Origin: Hirundichthys speculiger
Lineage: Eukaryota > Chordata > Actinopteri > Beloniformes > Exocoetidae
Assembly: GCA_018398805.1 (NCBI GenBank)
Contig: JAGFBZ010000947.1
Location: 366,501-430,500 of the forward strand
Direction of reading: 5' to 3'
DNA: 64,000 bases
The position numbers were made by a program, and so were the translations under genes. The notes below the pieces were generated by a model. That model was not told where the DNA came from. It ran no database searches and worked only from the letters and a program-made list of their open reading frames with translations. This document shows positions 44,562 through 56,814 of the stretch, piece by piece (position 1 is the stretch's first letter; every line of letters starts with the position of its first letter).

Positions 44562-45935
44562 ATGGATGGATGGATAGGTGGATGGATGGATGGGTGGATG
44601 GATAGGTGGATAGGTGGATAGGTGGATGGATGGATGATGGATGGATGGATGGATGGATGGATAGGTGGATGGATGGTGGATGGATGGGATGGATGGATGG
44701 TGGATGGTGGATGGATGGATGGATGCTGGATGGTGGCTGGATGGCTGGCTGGCTGGCTGGATGTGGCTGGATTGGGCTGGAATGGCTGGATGGATGGCTG
44801 GCTGAGCTGGGTGGCTGTGGATGGCTTGGCTGGATGGGCTATGGATGGATGGTGGCTGGATGGCTGGATGGATGGATGGGGCGGCTGGATGGATTGGGAT
44901 GGCTGGATGGTGGGATGGCTGGATGGCTATGGCTGGCTGGATGGATGGATGGATGGATGGCTTGGATGGATGGATGGATGGATGCCTGGATCGCTGGCTC
45001 TGCCTAGCTGATGGATGGCTGGCTGGCTGGATGGATGGCTGGATGGATGGCTGGCTGGAATGGATGGATGGATGCTGGGGTGATGGATGCTTGGCTGGAT
45101 GGATGGATGGATGGATGGATGGATGGATGGATGGATGGATGGATGGGGGGATGGATGGATGATGGATGGATAAGTGGATGGATGGATGATGGTGGATAGA
45201 TGGATGGACGGATGGATAGGCGGATGGATGGATGCATAGATGATAGATGTATGGATGGATGGATCGATGGGTGGGATAGATGGCTGGATGGATGGGTGGA
45301 TGGATGGATGGATGGATGGATGGATGGATAGGTGGATGGATTGGTGAATAGATAGGATGGATGATGGATGGATGGATGGATGGATGGTGGATAGATGGAT
45401 GGATGGATAGTGATGGATGGTGATGGATGGATGGGTGGATGGATGGATGGATGGATGGATGGATGGGTGGATGGGTGGATGGATTGGATGGTGGATGGAA
45501 TTGGATGATGGCTGGATTGGATGGATGATTGATGGATGGATGGATGGATGGATGGATGGATGGATGGATGGGATCTGGTGGATGGATGGCTGGGATGGAT
45601 GATGGCTATGGCTGGATTGGATGGATGGATGGATGGCTGGATGGCTGTATGGCTCTGGCTGGCTGGCTGGTGGTGGATGGCTGGCTAGGCTGGATGGTTG
45701 GATGGATGGATGGATCTGCTGGCTGCTGGCTGGCTGGCTGCTCTGGCTGATGGCTGGCTGGCTGGATGGCTGGATTATAGGCTGGGATGGATAATTGGAT
45801 GGATGGATAGATGGGTGGATAGATGGATGGATGGATGGATAAGTGGATGGATGGATGCATAGATGTATGGATGGATGGCTTGTTGGATAGGTGGATGGAT
45901 AGATAGATAGATAGATAGATCGATAGATAGATAGC

Positions 45936-45968
<33 letters not shown>

Positions 45969-48900
45969 CGATAGATAGCTCGATAGCTAGCTCGCTAGAT
46001 AGATGCTCGCTCGCCGCTCGCTCGCTTGCTGGGGGTGTTTTGTGTGAGGAAGTAAATTGTTATTTTCTTGTTTTTTCTCTAGTTCATCCTGTTTGGAATC
46101 ACCTCCATTTTGTCTGAGAAGTTCCCCAGTCCCTGTCTGGTGAGTCAAGAGTCCTCTGGTTCTAGAGGACGTCTATGGTTTTAGAGGACGTCTCTGGTTT
46201 TATAGAGGACGTCTCTGGTTTTAGAGGACGTCTCTGGTTTTATAGAAGACGTCTCTGGTTTTAGAGGCAACGTCTCTGGTTTTTAGAGGACGTCTCTGGT
46301 TTTAGAGGACGTCTCTGGTTTAGAGGACGTCTCTGGTTTTAGAGGACGTCTCTGGTTCTAGAGGACGTCTCTGTTTTAGAGGACGTCTCTGGTTTTAGAG
46401 GACGTCTCTGGTTTTAGAGGACGTCTCTGGTTCTAGAGGACGTCTCTGTTTTAGAGGACGTCTCTGGTTTTAGAGGACATCTCTGGTTTTAGAGGACGTC
46501 TCTGGTTTTAGAGGACGTCTCTGGTTTTAGAGGATGTCTCTGGTTTTATAGAAGATGTCTCTGGTTTTATAGAAGACGTCTCTGGTTTTAGAGGACATCT
46601 CTGGTTTTATAGGACGTCTCTGGTTTTAGAAGACGTCTCTGGTTTTATAGGACGTCTCTGGTTTTATAGAAGACTCCTCTGGTTTTAGAGGACGTCTCTG
46701 GTTTTATAGAAGACTCCTCTGGTTTTAGAGGACGTCTCTGGTTTTAGAGGACGTCTCTGGTTTAGAGGACGTCTCTGGTTTTATAGGACGTCTCTTGTTT
46801 TTAGAGGACGTCTCTGGTTTTATAGGACGTCTCTTGTTTTAGAGGACGTCTCTGGTTTTAGAGGACGTCTCTGGTTTTAGAGGACGTCTCTGGTTTTATA
46901 GAAGACTCCTCTGGTTTTAGAGGACGTCTCTGGTTTTAGAGAAGATGTCTGGTTTTAGAGGACGTCTCTGGTTTTAGAGGACGTCTCTGGTTTTATAGAA
47001 GACGTCTCTGGTTTTAGAGGACGTCTCTGGTTTTAGAGGACGTCTCTGGTTTTATAGAAGACGTCTCTGGTTTTAGAGGACGTCTCTGGTTTTATAGAAG
47101 ACTCCTCTGGTTTTAGAGGACATCTCTGGTTTTATAGGACGTCTCTGGTTTTATAGGACGTCTGGTTTTATAGGACGTCTCTGGTTTTAGAGGACGTCTC
47201 TGGTTTTATAGGACGTCTCTGGTTTTATAGAAGACTCCTCTGGTTTTAGAGGACGTCTCTGGTTTTATGGAAGACTCCTCTGGTTTTATAGGACGTCTCT
47301 GGTTTTATAGGACGTCTCTGGTTTTATAGGACGTCTGGTTTTATAGGACGTCTCTGGTTTTAGAGGACATCTCTGGTTTTATAGAAGACTCCTCTGGTTT
47401 TAGAGGACGTCTCTGGTTTTATAGGACGTCTCTGGCTTTAGAGGACGTCTCTGGTTTCAGAGGACGTCTCTGGTTTTATAGGACGTCTCTGGTTTTAGAA
47501 GGACGTCTCTGGTTTTATAGGACGTCTCTGGTTTTATAGGACGTCTCTGGTTTTATAGGACGTCTCTGGTTTTAGAGGACGTCTCTGGTTTTATAGGACG
47601 TCTCTGGTTTTAGAGGACGTCTCTGGTTTTATAGGACGTCTGGTTTTATAGGATGTCTCTGGTTTTATAGGACGTCTCTGGTTTTATAGGACGTCTGGTT
47701 TTATAGGACATCTCTGGTTTTATTGGACGTCTCTGGTTTTAGAGGACGTCTCTGGTTTTATAGGACGTCTCTGGTTTTATAGAAGACTCCTCTGGTTTTA
47801 TAGGACGTCTCTGGTTTTAGAGGACGTCTCTGGTTTTAGAGGACGTCTCTGGTTTTAGAGGACGTCTCTGGTTTTATAGGACGTCTGGTTTTATAGGATG
47901 TCTCTGGTTTTATAGGACGTCTCTGGTTTTATAGGACGTCTGGTTTTATAGGACATCTCTGGTTTTATAGGACGTCTCTGGTTTTAGAGGACGTCTCTGG
48001 TTTTAGAGGACGTCTCTGGTTTTATAGAAGACTCCTCTGGTTTTATAGGACGTCTCTGGTTTTAGAGGACGTCTCTGGTTTTAGAGGACGTCTCTGGTTT
48101 TAGAGGACGTCTCTGGTTTTAGAGGACGTCTCTGGTTTTAGAGGACGTCTCTGGTTTTAGAGGACGTCTCTGGTTTTAGAGGACGTCTCTGGTTTTATAG
48201 GACGTCTCTGCCTCGTCTTGTTTCACACCTGAATGTCTCAGACGGAGAGTTGAAGGAGCTGTTAGCCTCTAAAATCCCTTATTAATGAATGATTGAATGA
48301 ATGAATTAATTGATTAATGAATTTAACGGTGGTGACATTTTCTCCTGTGGCGGTTTATCGCAGGTGATCCTCAACGTGATCCTGAACCTGCTCGGAGTTG
48401 CTTTCGCCATCACAGGTGTTGTGATGAGCAGCATCGACATAGCGGACATCTACCTGTGGATGGACTGTGATGAGCGGTACTACTGGCGCTACACCACTCC
48501 GAGTCCATCACCTGAAGAAGCGTTCATCAAGGAGAGATGTTTGGAGGGCAGAGCGCTGATCAGAGTGAGACATCCTGGAGCTCTTCTTTCTTTAAAACAT
48601 TTGCTGTCTTTGTGATCTGACATCCTCTTAGAGCTTTAAATTCAAAGGCTTTATTTGTTAAACGCTAAGATGAAACTCACTCTGAAGTTGAGTCAAAAAC
48701 ACTCGTTTACTGTAAGACCAGATCCACCTGTAGGCGGAGCCAAAGAGCTCGAAATGACAGGAGTTCCTCCTTTAAGACGAAGCAGTATAATGTTGTGTTG
48801 GACGGATCCAGGTGTGTCGGTGCTCAGGTGTCTGCTTGTGTCCCGTCAGATGCTCCTGACCAGCATCAACGCCATTCTGATCGTCTTGGCGGTTCTCGAA

Positions 48901-48969
48901 CTCTGCGTCGCCGTCAGCTCTGCTGTGTTGGGAATCAAAGCTCTGAGGACTGAGGACAAACGCCAGGAG
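43607..48969 (+). CDS. MS4A/CD20-like four-transmembrane protein (coding exons 1-5; last exon uncertain)
   Basis: Exons: 43607-43783, 43905-44024, 46083-46139, 48364-48564, 48850-48969, joining without frame change to 225 residues. All introns are phase 0 with GT-AG borders. The predicted product has a 59-residue N-terminal cytoplasmic part and four hydrophobic segments at about residues 60-80, 92-112, 119-145 and 186-216. A larger second outer loop (about 146-182) has Cys153 and Cys177. This topology and the [19 protein letters not shown] and [20 protein letters not shown] patterns match the CD20/MS4A family (membrane proteins of leukocytes and other cells, often affecting calcium entry or receptor signalling). 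The exact paralogue is not assignable. A paralogous exon sits on the minus strand at 61908-62018. The start ATG follows an acceptor ending at 43595; a second ATG is four codons later. The C-terminal tail exon is not settled (see 50091 and 57040 candidates). Confidence 0.85.
43905..44024 (+). CDS. MS4A-like coding exon 2 (TM1, start of TM2)
   Basis: 40 codons after acceptor [33 protein letters not shown] is transmembrane segment 1, and FSFWLGAL opens segment 2. Donor GTGAGA at 44025. Confidence 0.85.
44025..46082 (+). repeat. GGAT/GGCT array filling MS4A-like intron 2
   Basis: From about 44388 to 45890 the intron is GGAT tetranucleotide repeat with GGCT-, GGTGGATA- and GAAT-type variants. It passes into GATA repeats at about 45895-45990 and a GCTC block at about 45970-46025. 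The intron ends in TTTTCTTGTTTTTTCTCTAG. Confidence 0.93.
46083..46139 (+). CDS. MS4A-like coding exon 3 (rest of TM2)
   Basis: A 19-codon exon, [19 protein letters not shown], between acceptor TTTTTTCTCTAG and donor GTGAGT at 46140. A short exon at this place is usual for MS4A genes. Confidence 0.85.
46168..48208 (+). repeat. 19-bp minisatellite in MS4A-like intron 3
   Basis: About 105 copies of GGTTTTAGAGGACGTCTCT and its variants (TATAGGACGTCTCT, TATAGAAGACTCCTCT). Each common unit contains the palindrome GACGTC, a CREB-like half-site pair and CpG. Blocks of variant order recur (for example 47640-47760 and 47880-48000), showing higher-order duplication. Confidence 0.97.
48364..48564 (+). 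CDS. MS4A-like coding exon 4 (TM3 and outer loop)
   Basis: 67 codons from [20 protein letters not shown] through the loop [20 protein letters not shown] to [10 protein letters not shown]. Acceptor TTTATCGCAG, donor GTGAGA at 48565. Two loop cysteines could form a disulfide. Confidence 0.85.
48850..48969 (+). CDS. MS4A-like coding exon 5 (TM4)
   Basis: 40 codons from [20 protein letters not shown] to [12 protein letters not shown]. Acceptor GTGTCCCGTCAG, donor GTACGG at 48970. Strongly similar to the minus-strand exon at 61908-62018. Confidence 0.87.
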
Positions 48970-49995
48970 GTACGGAAAAAAAATAATAAAAAAAAAAGAA
49001 AAAAGGTAGGGACACAAATAATTAAAAAAAAGAAATAAATAAAGGTACGGACACAAAAAAAAATAAATAAAATAAAAAAAGGTACAGACACAAAAAAAAT
49101 AAAATAAAATAAAAAAATGGTACAGACACAAAAAAATAAAATAAAATAAAAAATGGTACAGACACAAAAATAAATAAATAAATAAAAAAAGGTACGGACA
49201 CAAATAATAAAAAAAAAAAAGAAAAAAGGTAAGGACACAAATAATAAAAAATAAATAAATAAATAAAGGTACGGACACAAATAATAAAAAAAAAAAGATA
49301 AAAGGTATGGACACAAATAATAATAAAAAAAAAAAGATAAAAGGTACAGACACAAAAAATAAATAAATAAATAAAATAAAGATACGGACACAAAAAAAAT
49401 AAATAAATAAAAAAAAAGGTATGGACACAAAAAAAATAAATAAATAAAATAAGGTACGGACACAAAAAATAAAAAAAAGAAAAAAGGTACGGGCACAAAA
49501 AAAATAAAATAAAATAAGGTACGGACACAAATTATAATAAAAAAAAGAAAAAAGGTAAGGACACAAAAAATAAAGAAATAAATTAAGGTACGGACACAAA
49601 TAATTAAAAAAAAGAAAAAAGGTACGGACACAAAAAAATAAATAAATAAAAAAAGGTATGGACACAAAATAAATAAATAAATAAAATAAGGTACGACACA
49701 AAAAATAAAAAAAAGAAAAAAGGTACGGACACAAAAAAAATAAAAAAATAAAAAAAAGGTACGGACACAAAAAAAATAAATAAATAAAAAAAGGTACGGA
49801 CACAAAAAAAATAAATAAATAAAAAAGGTACAGACACAAAAAAAATAAATAAATAAATAAAAAAAGGTATGGACACAAAATAAATAAATAAATAAAATAA
49901 GGTACGGACACAAAAAATAAAAAAAAATAAAAAAGGTATGGGCACAAAAAATAAAATAAAATAAGGTACGGACACAAATTATAATAAAAAAAAAA
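48970..49995 (+). repeat. A-rich minisatellite carrying GGTACGGACACAAA
   Basis: About 30 units of roughly 30-38 bp: AAAGGTACGGACACAAA followed by A and AAAT runs of variable length. It begins at the exon 5 splice donor (GAG|GTACGGAAAAAA), whose sequence it resembles. Minus-strand frames of up to 411 codons (FFYLCPYLF type) are artefacts of the low-complexity composition. Confidence 0.95.
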
Positions 49996-50090
49996 GTCGT
50001 GGTGTCGATCCCAACATCTAAACAGGAAGTTTGTTCATGAGCAGTTTCCTGTTGACAGAGTAAATAATCTTTAGTTTTCATTTATTTCAG

Positions 50091-50169
50091 TGGATGGATT
50101 CTTCTGAGCTTCAACAGAGTTTGTTTATTTATTTATTTTATTTATGGTTTGACATGGACAGTGCACATT
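50091..50169 (+). other. candidate MS4A-like terminal exon (alternative 1)
   Basis: Acceptor TTTTCATTTATTTCAG ends at 50090, and a phase-0 frame opens WMDSSELQQS before running into the TTTATTTATTT repeat end and stopping. It looks like a genuine exon start overrun by a retroposon, or chance. Low confidence. Confidence 0.2.
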
Positions 50170-50290
50170 AATAAACATAGAATGTAAATGTGCCAGAATT
50201 AGCCAAAATGGCTATTTTACATCTGTCGTCCATGGACCGGTGTAAACATACTAAAAGAAACAAAATCATAAAAATACACAAACATCATGT
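50113..50290 (-). mobile_element. retroposon 3' fragment with AAATAAAT tail
   Basis: TTTATTTATTTATTTTATTT followed by GACATGGACAGTGCACATTA and GCCAAAATGGCTATTTTACA matches a common teleost interspersed sequence in which a TTTATTTA block is the tail of a minus-oriented retroposon. Family not assigned. Confidence 0.5.
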
Positions 50291-50538
50291 TTGCTTCTGT
50301 TGTTTCTAGTATAATATTTGATAAGAAAACTAAGTAGATTAAAACTAAAACTCATGCAAAAATTAATCAAAAAGAAAAAACTTGAATGTAAAAAGGCCTC
50401 ATCAGATTACCAGATAACGGTCCCTTTAGCCATCCATCCTAACTGGTTCTGGTTCTGCTTCTGGGCTTGTACTGGTTAGGCTGGTTCAGATCTGGTTCTA
50501 CTCTGGGACCTGTTAAGAACTGGTTAGTTTGTTCTACG

Positions 50539-50597
50539 GTAGGGTTAGGGTTAGGGTTAGGGTTAACCCTAGTTAACTCTTAGGGTTAACCCGAACC
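50539..50597. repeat. interstitial telomere-like motif, head to head
   Basis: Four TAGGGT units run into GGGTTAACCCTAG and then TTAGGGTTAACCCGAACCC. This is the same GGGTTAACCC turn-around as at 31634-31681. Confidence 0.8.
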
Positions 50598-50599
50598 CA

Positions 50600-51140
50600 T
50601 AAACTGAACTTCTACAGAACCAGGGTGCTCACATATGAAACTGTTAAGGATTCTTATTCAAAGTTTCGTGCAACCAAAAGCTGAAAATGTTGTGAGCCAA
50701 AAAAAATAATTTGCTTTATAAAACTGTGCATAATTAATTTCCCCTTAAATATAAATCACAGCCCACCAGGAACGTTCAACCAGCCTACATTCAACCATTA
50801 ACAGTCACAGAACCCGTTGAATGTTCCTGCACTTAAATCAGCTGCTGATCGGAAATTTGTCAGAACCATGTTTGAGTCATCAATAACTTGTACATTGATC
50901 GTTTTGATTGCTGCAGATTCCCTCCTAATGTTGGTCTGATGTCTATCACTGTCAGGAAACTGGATGCATCAGCTTGTCATGTTAATGATTCATCCACAAC
51001 AGCAGCGTCGTTGTGGCCAGAAACAGCTGTTGTATCTCATCGATGTCTCTGTTAGTTGTATCAAACACATACCTGTTGGATAATTCCTGCTAGAAAGAGC
51101 CGGAAACCAGAAACCAAGAGCAACAACACCTGAACAAGCT
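50600..51140. other. unassigned intergenic DNA
   Basis: No gene or repeat recognised. Confidence 0.4.
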
Positions 51141-51329
51141 GTCGAGTTTTGGGCTTGATTTAGGGTTTTCGGGGTTTTCTTGGTTTGGTAGCTTGTCTTG
51201 TGTTCCTTGTGTTCTTTTCCATTGAGGTTAACTTCACTTCCTGTTTTACTTTGAAAGTCTGTCTTTTCCTTGTTGACCTCTGTTTTGCTTCCTTCTGTTC
51301 GTCTCCCTGATTGTTTGCACCTGCCTCTC

Positions 51330-51995
51330 TGTTGTTCCTTGGTTTATTTGATGCCACAGTACTGAAGAACTATCGGCCCATATCGAACCTGCCATTCCTT
51401 GGCAAAGTCCTAGAAAAAGTGGTATATCATCAGCTGACTGACTTTCTCCTGTCTGCCCCCCCCCCCAGCACTGAGACAGCCCTGAACAAGGTGACGAACA
51501 ATATTCACCTGAACACAGATGCAGGTAAAGTCTCAGGGACAGGAGATACTTTGTTGAAATTGGTAACTGTGTCTCAGACCAAATGGCCATGACCTCTGGG
51601 GTTCCCCAGGGGTCAATCCTCGGACCCCTGTTGTTCAATCTGTACATGCTTCCATTAGGCCAGCTAATACGCAGCTATAATGTGTCTTACCACAACTATG
51701 CAGCTGATACTCAGATCTACGTGTCACTGACAGCAGGAGAACATGGGCCTGTAGATTCATTGTGTCACTGCATCGATCAGATCAGTGTCTGGATGCAAAA
51801 CAACTTTCTCCAGCTAAACTCAGACAAAACTGAAATCATTGTCTGTGGCCCACAGAAACAAAGAGAAAGTGTTATCAGTCACCTTGAGACTCTCTAGAAC
51901 CTAAAACCTGTTTTGTTTTATTTTGTGAAGCACTTTGGGTTGCATTTTTAATGTATGAAAAGTGCTATATAAATAAAGTTTGATTTGATTTTGAT
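51330..51995 (+). pseudogene. L2/Maui-type LINE 3' fragment (reverse transcriptase)
   Basis: LKNYRPISNLPFLGKVLEKV then YHQLTDFL (51360-51445), a frame break with deletion, TSGVPQGSILGPLLFNLYML (about 51590-51650), then YNVSYHNYAADTQIYVSL with AAD where YADD is expected, and QISVWMQNNFLQLNSDKTEI (to about 51840). The 3' end GAAGCACTTTGGGTTGC, AAGTGCTATATAAATAAAG and a TTTGATT tail are diagnostic for fish L2-type elements. The catalytic Asp pair is altered (AAD), there is a frameshift at the poly-C near 51460, and the 5' part is missing, so the copy is dead. Confidence 0.8.
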
Positions 51996-52257
51996 TTAAA
52001 AAATCAGGTCAGAAATTTAGGGTTAATATTGGATTCAGACTTGAACTTAAAATCAAGTCAGAGTCCTGGACTCCAGTTCTACAAACCTGGAAAACCAAAT
52101 GTTTCTTAATCATCCCAAAAATAACTTCAAAGTGTGGGAGAGCCACCAGCAGGTGAATCACCAGGTGAGTCTTAGACGCTTTGCTGCTCTGCTCATGTTT
52201 CAACTCGTCTGTGGGAGGGTCAGTGGTTTAGCATCACATCTGTTCCTGTCTACGTAC

Positions 52258-55200
52258 CAGACCAGACCAGACCAGTCCTGACCAGACCAGTCCAGACCAG
52301 ACCAGACCAGACCAGACCAGACCAGACCAGACCAGTCCTGACCAGACCAGACCAGACCAGACCAGTCCTGACCTGACCAGACCAGACCTGACCAGACCTG
52401 ACCAGACCAGACCAGACCAGACCAGACCAGTCCTGACCAGTCCTGACCAGACCAGACGAGACCAGACCAGACCAGTCCTGACCAGACCAGACCAGACCAG
52501 AACAGACCAGACCAGTCCTGACCAGACCAGACCAGACCAGACCAGACCAGACCAGACCAGTCCTGACCTGACCAGACCAACCAGAACCTGACAGACCAGG
52601 ACCAGACCAGACCAGTCCTGACCAGTCCAGGACCAGACCAGACCAGACAGACCAGACCAGACCAGTCCGACCAGACCAGACCAGACCAGACCAGACAGAC
52701 CAGTCCTGACAAGACCAGACCAGACCAGACCAGACCAGACCAGACCAGACCAGACCAGACCAGACCAGACCAGTCCAGACCTGACCAGACCAGACCAGTC
52801 CAGACCAGACCAGACCAGACCAGACCTGACCAGACCAGACCAGACCAGACCAGACCAGACCAAGACCAGACCAGTCCAGACCTGACCAGACCAGACCAGT
52901 CCAGACCAGTCCTGACCAGACCAGACCAGACCAGACCAGACCAGACCAGACCAGACCAGTCCAGGACCAGACAGACCAGACCATCCAGACCAGTCCTGAC
53001 CCCAGACCAGACCTGGACCAGACCAGACCAGACCAGTCCTGACAAGACCAGACCAGACCAGACCAGACCAGTCCAGACCAGACAAGACCAGACCAGACCA
53101 GACCTGACCAGACCAGACCAGTCCAGACCAGTCCTGACCAGACCAGACCAGACCTGACCAGACCAGACCAGACAAGACCAGACCAGTCCAGACCTGACCA
53201 GACCAGACCAGTCCAGACCAGTCCTGACCAGACCAGACCAGACCAGACCAGACAAGACCAGTCCAGACCAGTCCTGACCAGACCAGACCAGACCAGACCA
53301 GACCAGACCAGACCAGACCAGACCAGACCAGACCAGACCAGACCAGTCCAGACCAGACCAGACCAGACCAGTAGACCAGTCCAGACCAGACCAGACCAGA
53401 CCAGACCAGACCAGACCCAGACCAGACCAGACCAGACCAGTCCAACAGACCAGTCCTGACCAGACCAGACCAGACCAGACCAGACCAGACCAGACCAGTC
53501 CTGACCAGACCAGACCAGACCAGTCCAAACCAGACCAGACCAGACCAGACCAGAGCAGACCAGACCAGTCCTGACCAGACCAGACCAGACCAGACCACTC
53601 CAGACCAGACCAGACCAGTCCTGACCAGACCAGTCCAGACCAGACCAGACCAGACCAGACCAGACCAGTCCCAGACCAGACCAGACCAGACCAGACCAGT
53701 CCTGACCAGACCAGACCAGACCAGACCAGTCCAGACCAGACCAGACCAGTCCTGACCAGACCAGACCAGACCAGTCCAGACCAGTCCTGACCAGACCAGA
53801 CCAGATCCCTGACCAGTCCAGACCAGACCAGTCCAGACAGACCAGTCCTGACAGACCAGACCAGAACCCGACAGACCAGTGACAACCAGACCAGACCAGA
53901 CCAGACCAGTCTGACCAGACCAGACCAGACCAGACCAGACCAGTCAGACCAGACCGACAGACAGACCAGACCAGACCAGACCAGACCAGACCAGTCCTGA
54001 CCAGACCAGACCAGACCAGACCAGACCAGACCAGTCCAGACCAGACCAGACCAGACCAGACCATGACCAGACCAGACCAGACCAGACCAGACCAGACCAG
54101 ACCAGACCAGACCAGACCAGACCAGACCAGACCAACCAGACCATCCAGACCACCAGACCAGTCCAGACCAGACCAGACCAGACCAGACCAGACCAGACCA
54201 GACCAGACCAGACCATCCGATCAGACCAGACCAGACCGACCAGACCAGTCCTGATCAGACCAGACCAGACCAGTCTCCAGATCAGACCAGACCAGTCCAG
54301 ACCAGACCAGACCAGACCATCCAGACCAGACCAGACCAGACCAGACCAGACCAGACCAGACCAGACCAGTCCATCCAGACCAGACCAGACCAGACCAGAC
54401 CAGACCCATCCTGACAGACAGACCAGACCAGACCAGACCAGACCAGACCAGACCAGACCAGACCATCCTGACCAGACCAGACCAGACCACCAGACCAGAC
54501 CAGACCAGACCAGACCAGACCGACCAGACCAGTCCCCAGTCCGACCAGAGACCAGACCAGACCAGGACCAGTCCTGACCAGACCAGACCAGACCAGACCA
54601 GACCAGACCAGACCAGACCAGGACCAGACCAGACCAGACCAGACAGACCAGACCAGACCAGAGACCAGACCCAGACCATCCACCAGACCAGACCAGACCA
54701 GACCAGACCAGACCAGACCAGTCCTGATCAGACAGACCAGACCAGACCTCCAGACCAGACCAGACCAGACCAGGACCAGACCAGACCTGACCAGACCAGT
54801 CCAGACCAGACCCAGACCAGTCAGACCAGACCAGACCAGTCCAGACCAGACCAGACCTCCAGAACCAGACCAGACCAGACCAGACCAGACCAGACCAGAC
54901 CAGACAGTTCTGACAGACCAGACCAGACCCAGACCAGACCAGTCACCCAGACCAGACCAGACCAGACCAGACCAGACCAGACCAGACCAGACCAGACCAG
55001 ACCAGACCAGACCAGACCAGACCAGACCAGACCAGACCAGACCCAGACCAGACCAGACCAGACCAGACCAGACCAGACCAGACCAGTCCTGACCAGTCCA
55101 GACCAGACCAGACCAGTCCAGACCAGACCAGACCAGACCAGACCAGTCCAGACCAGACCAGACCAGTCCTGACCAGACCAGACCAGACCAGACCAGACCA

Positions 55201-56814
55201 GTCCCCAGACCAGACCAGACCAGACCAGACCAGACCAGACCAGACCAGACCAGACCAGACCAGACCAGACCAGACCAGACCAGACCAGTCCAGACAGACA
55301 GACCAGTCCTGACCAGTCCTGACCAGACCAGACCAGTCCTGACCAGACCAGACAGACCAGACCAGTCCAGACCAGACCAGCCAGACCAGACCAGACCAGA
55401 CAGACCAGACCAGACCAGACCAGACCAGACCAGTCCAGACCAGACCAGACCAGACCAGACCAGACCAGACCAGACCAGACCAGACCAGACCAGACCAGAC
55501 CAGACCAGTCAGACAGACCAGACCAGACCAGACCAGTCTGATCAGACCAGACAGACCAGACCAGTCCAGACCAGTCCAGACCAGGACAGTCCAGACCAGA
55601 CAAGACCAGACCAGACCAGTCCTGATCAGACCAGACCAGGACCAGTCCAGACAGACCAGACCAGACCAGACCAGACCAGACCAGACCAGACCAGACCAGA
55701 CCAGTCCTGATCCAGACCAGACCAGACCAGACCAGACCAGTCCTGACCAGACCAGACCAGACCAGTCCTGATCAGACCAGACCAGACCAGACCAGACCAG
55801 TCCTGATCAGACCAGACCAGTCCAGACCAGACCAGTCCAGACCAGACCAGACCAGACCAGACCAGACCAGACCAGACCAGTCCTGATCAGACCAGACCAG
55901 ACCAGACCAGACCAGTCCTGATCAGACCAGACCAGACCAGACCAGACCAGCCTGATAGACCAGACCAGACCAGTCAGACCAGTCAGACCAGACCAGTCCA
56001 GACCAGACAGACCAGACAGACCAGACCAGACAGTCCAGACCAGACCAGACCAGACCAGACCAGACCAGACCAGACAGACCAGTCTGAACCAGACAGACCA
56101 GACCAGTTTCAGACCAGACCAGTCCAGACCAGACCAGACCAGACCAGACCAATCCAGACCAGACCAGACCAGACCAGTCCTGATCAGACCAGACCAGACC
56201 AGACCAGACCAGACCAGTCCTGATCAGACCAGACCAGACAGACCAGTCCAGACCAGACCAGTCCTGAGACCAGACCAGACCAGACCAGACCAGACCAGAC
56301 CAGACCAGACCAGACCTGATCAGACCAGACCAGACCAGACCAGACCAGACCAGTCCTGATCAGACCAGACCAGACCAGACCAGACCAGTCCTGATCAGAC
56401 CAGACCAGTCCTGACCAGACCAGTCAGACCAGACCAGTCCAGTCCAGACCAGACCAGTCCAGACCAGACCAGACCAGACCAGACCAGACCAGACCAGACC
56501 AGTCCTGATCAGACCAGACCAGACCAGACCAGACCAGACCAGACCAGACCAGACCAGACCAGACCAGTCCTGATCAGACCAGACCAGACCAGACCAGACC
56601 AGTCCTGATCAGACCAGACCAGACCAGTCCAGACCAGTCCAGACCAGACCAGACCAGACCAGACCAGACCAGACCAGACCAGTCCTGATCAGACCAGACC
56701 AGACCAGACCAGACCAGACCAGACCAGACCAGACCAGTCCAGACCAGACCAGACCAGACCAGACCAGACCAGACCAGACCAGACCAGACCAGTCCAGACC
56801 AGACCAGACCAGTT
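52258..56814 (+). repeat. ACCAG pentanucleotide array, 4.5 kb
   Basis: GACCA repeats with regularly spaced TCCTG or TCC interruptions (GACCAGTCCTGACCAG). The interruptions create about 20-60 bp higher-order units, and the spacing changes along the array: dense TCCTGACC before 53900, TCCTGATC after 55600. Minus-strand frames of WSGLV composition are artefacts. Confidence 0.97.

Noticed and set aside
48772..50081. Minus-strand 401- and 411-codon hydrophobic frames resembling membrane proteins
   Set aside because: They read the A-rich array backwards (Phe/Leu/Tyr from TTT, TTA, TAT) and overlap the real MS4A-like exon 5 on the other strand.
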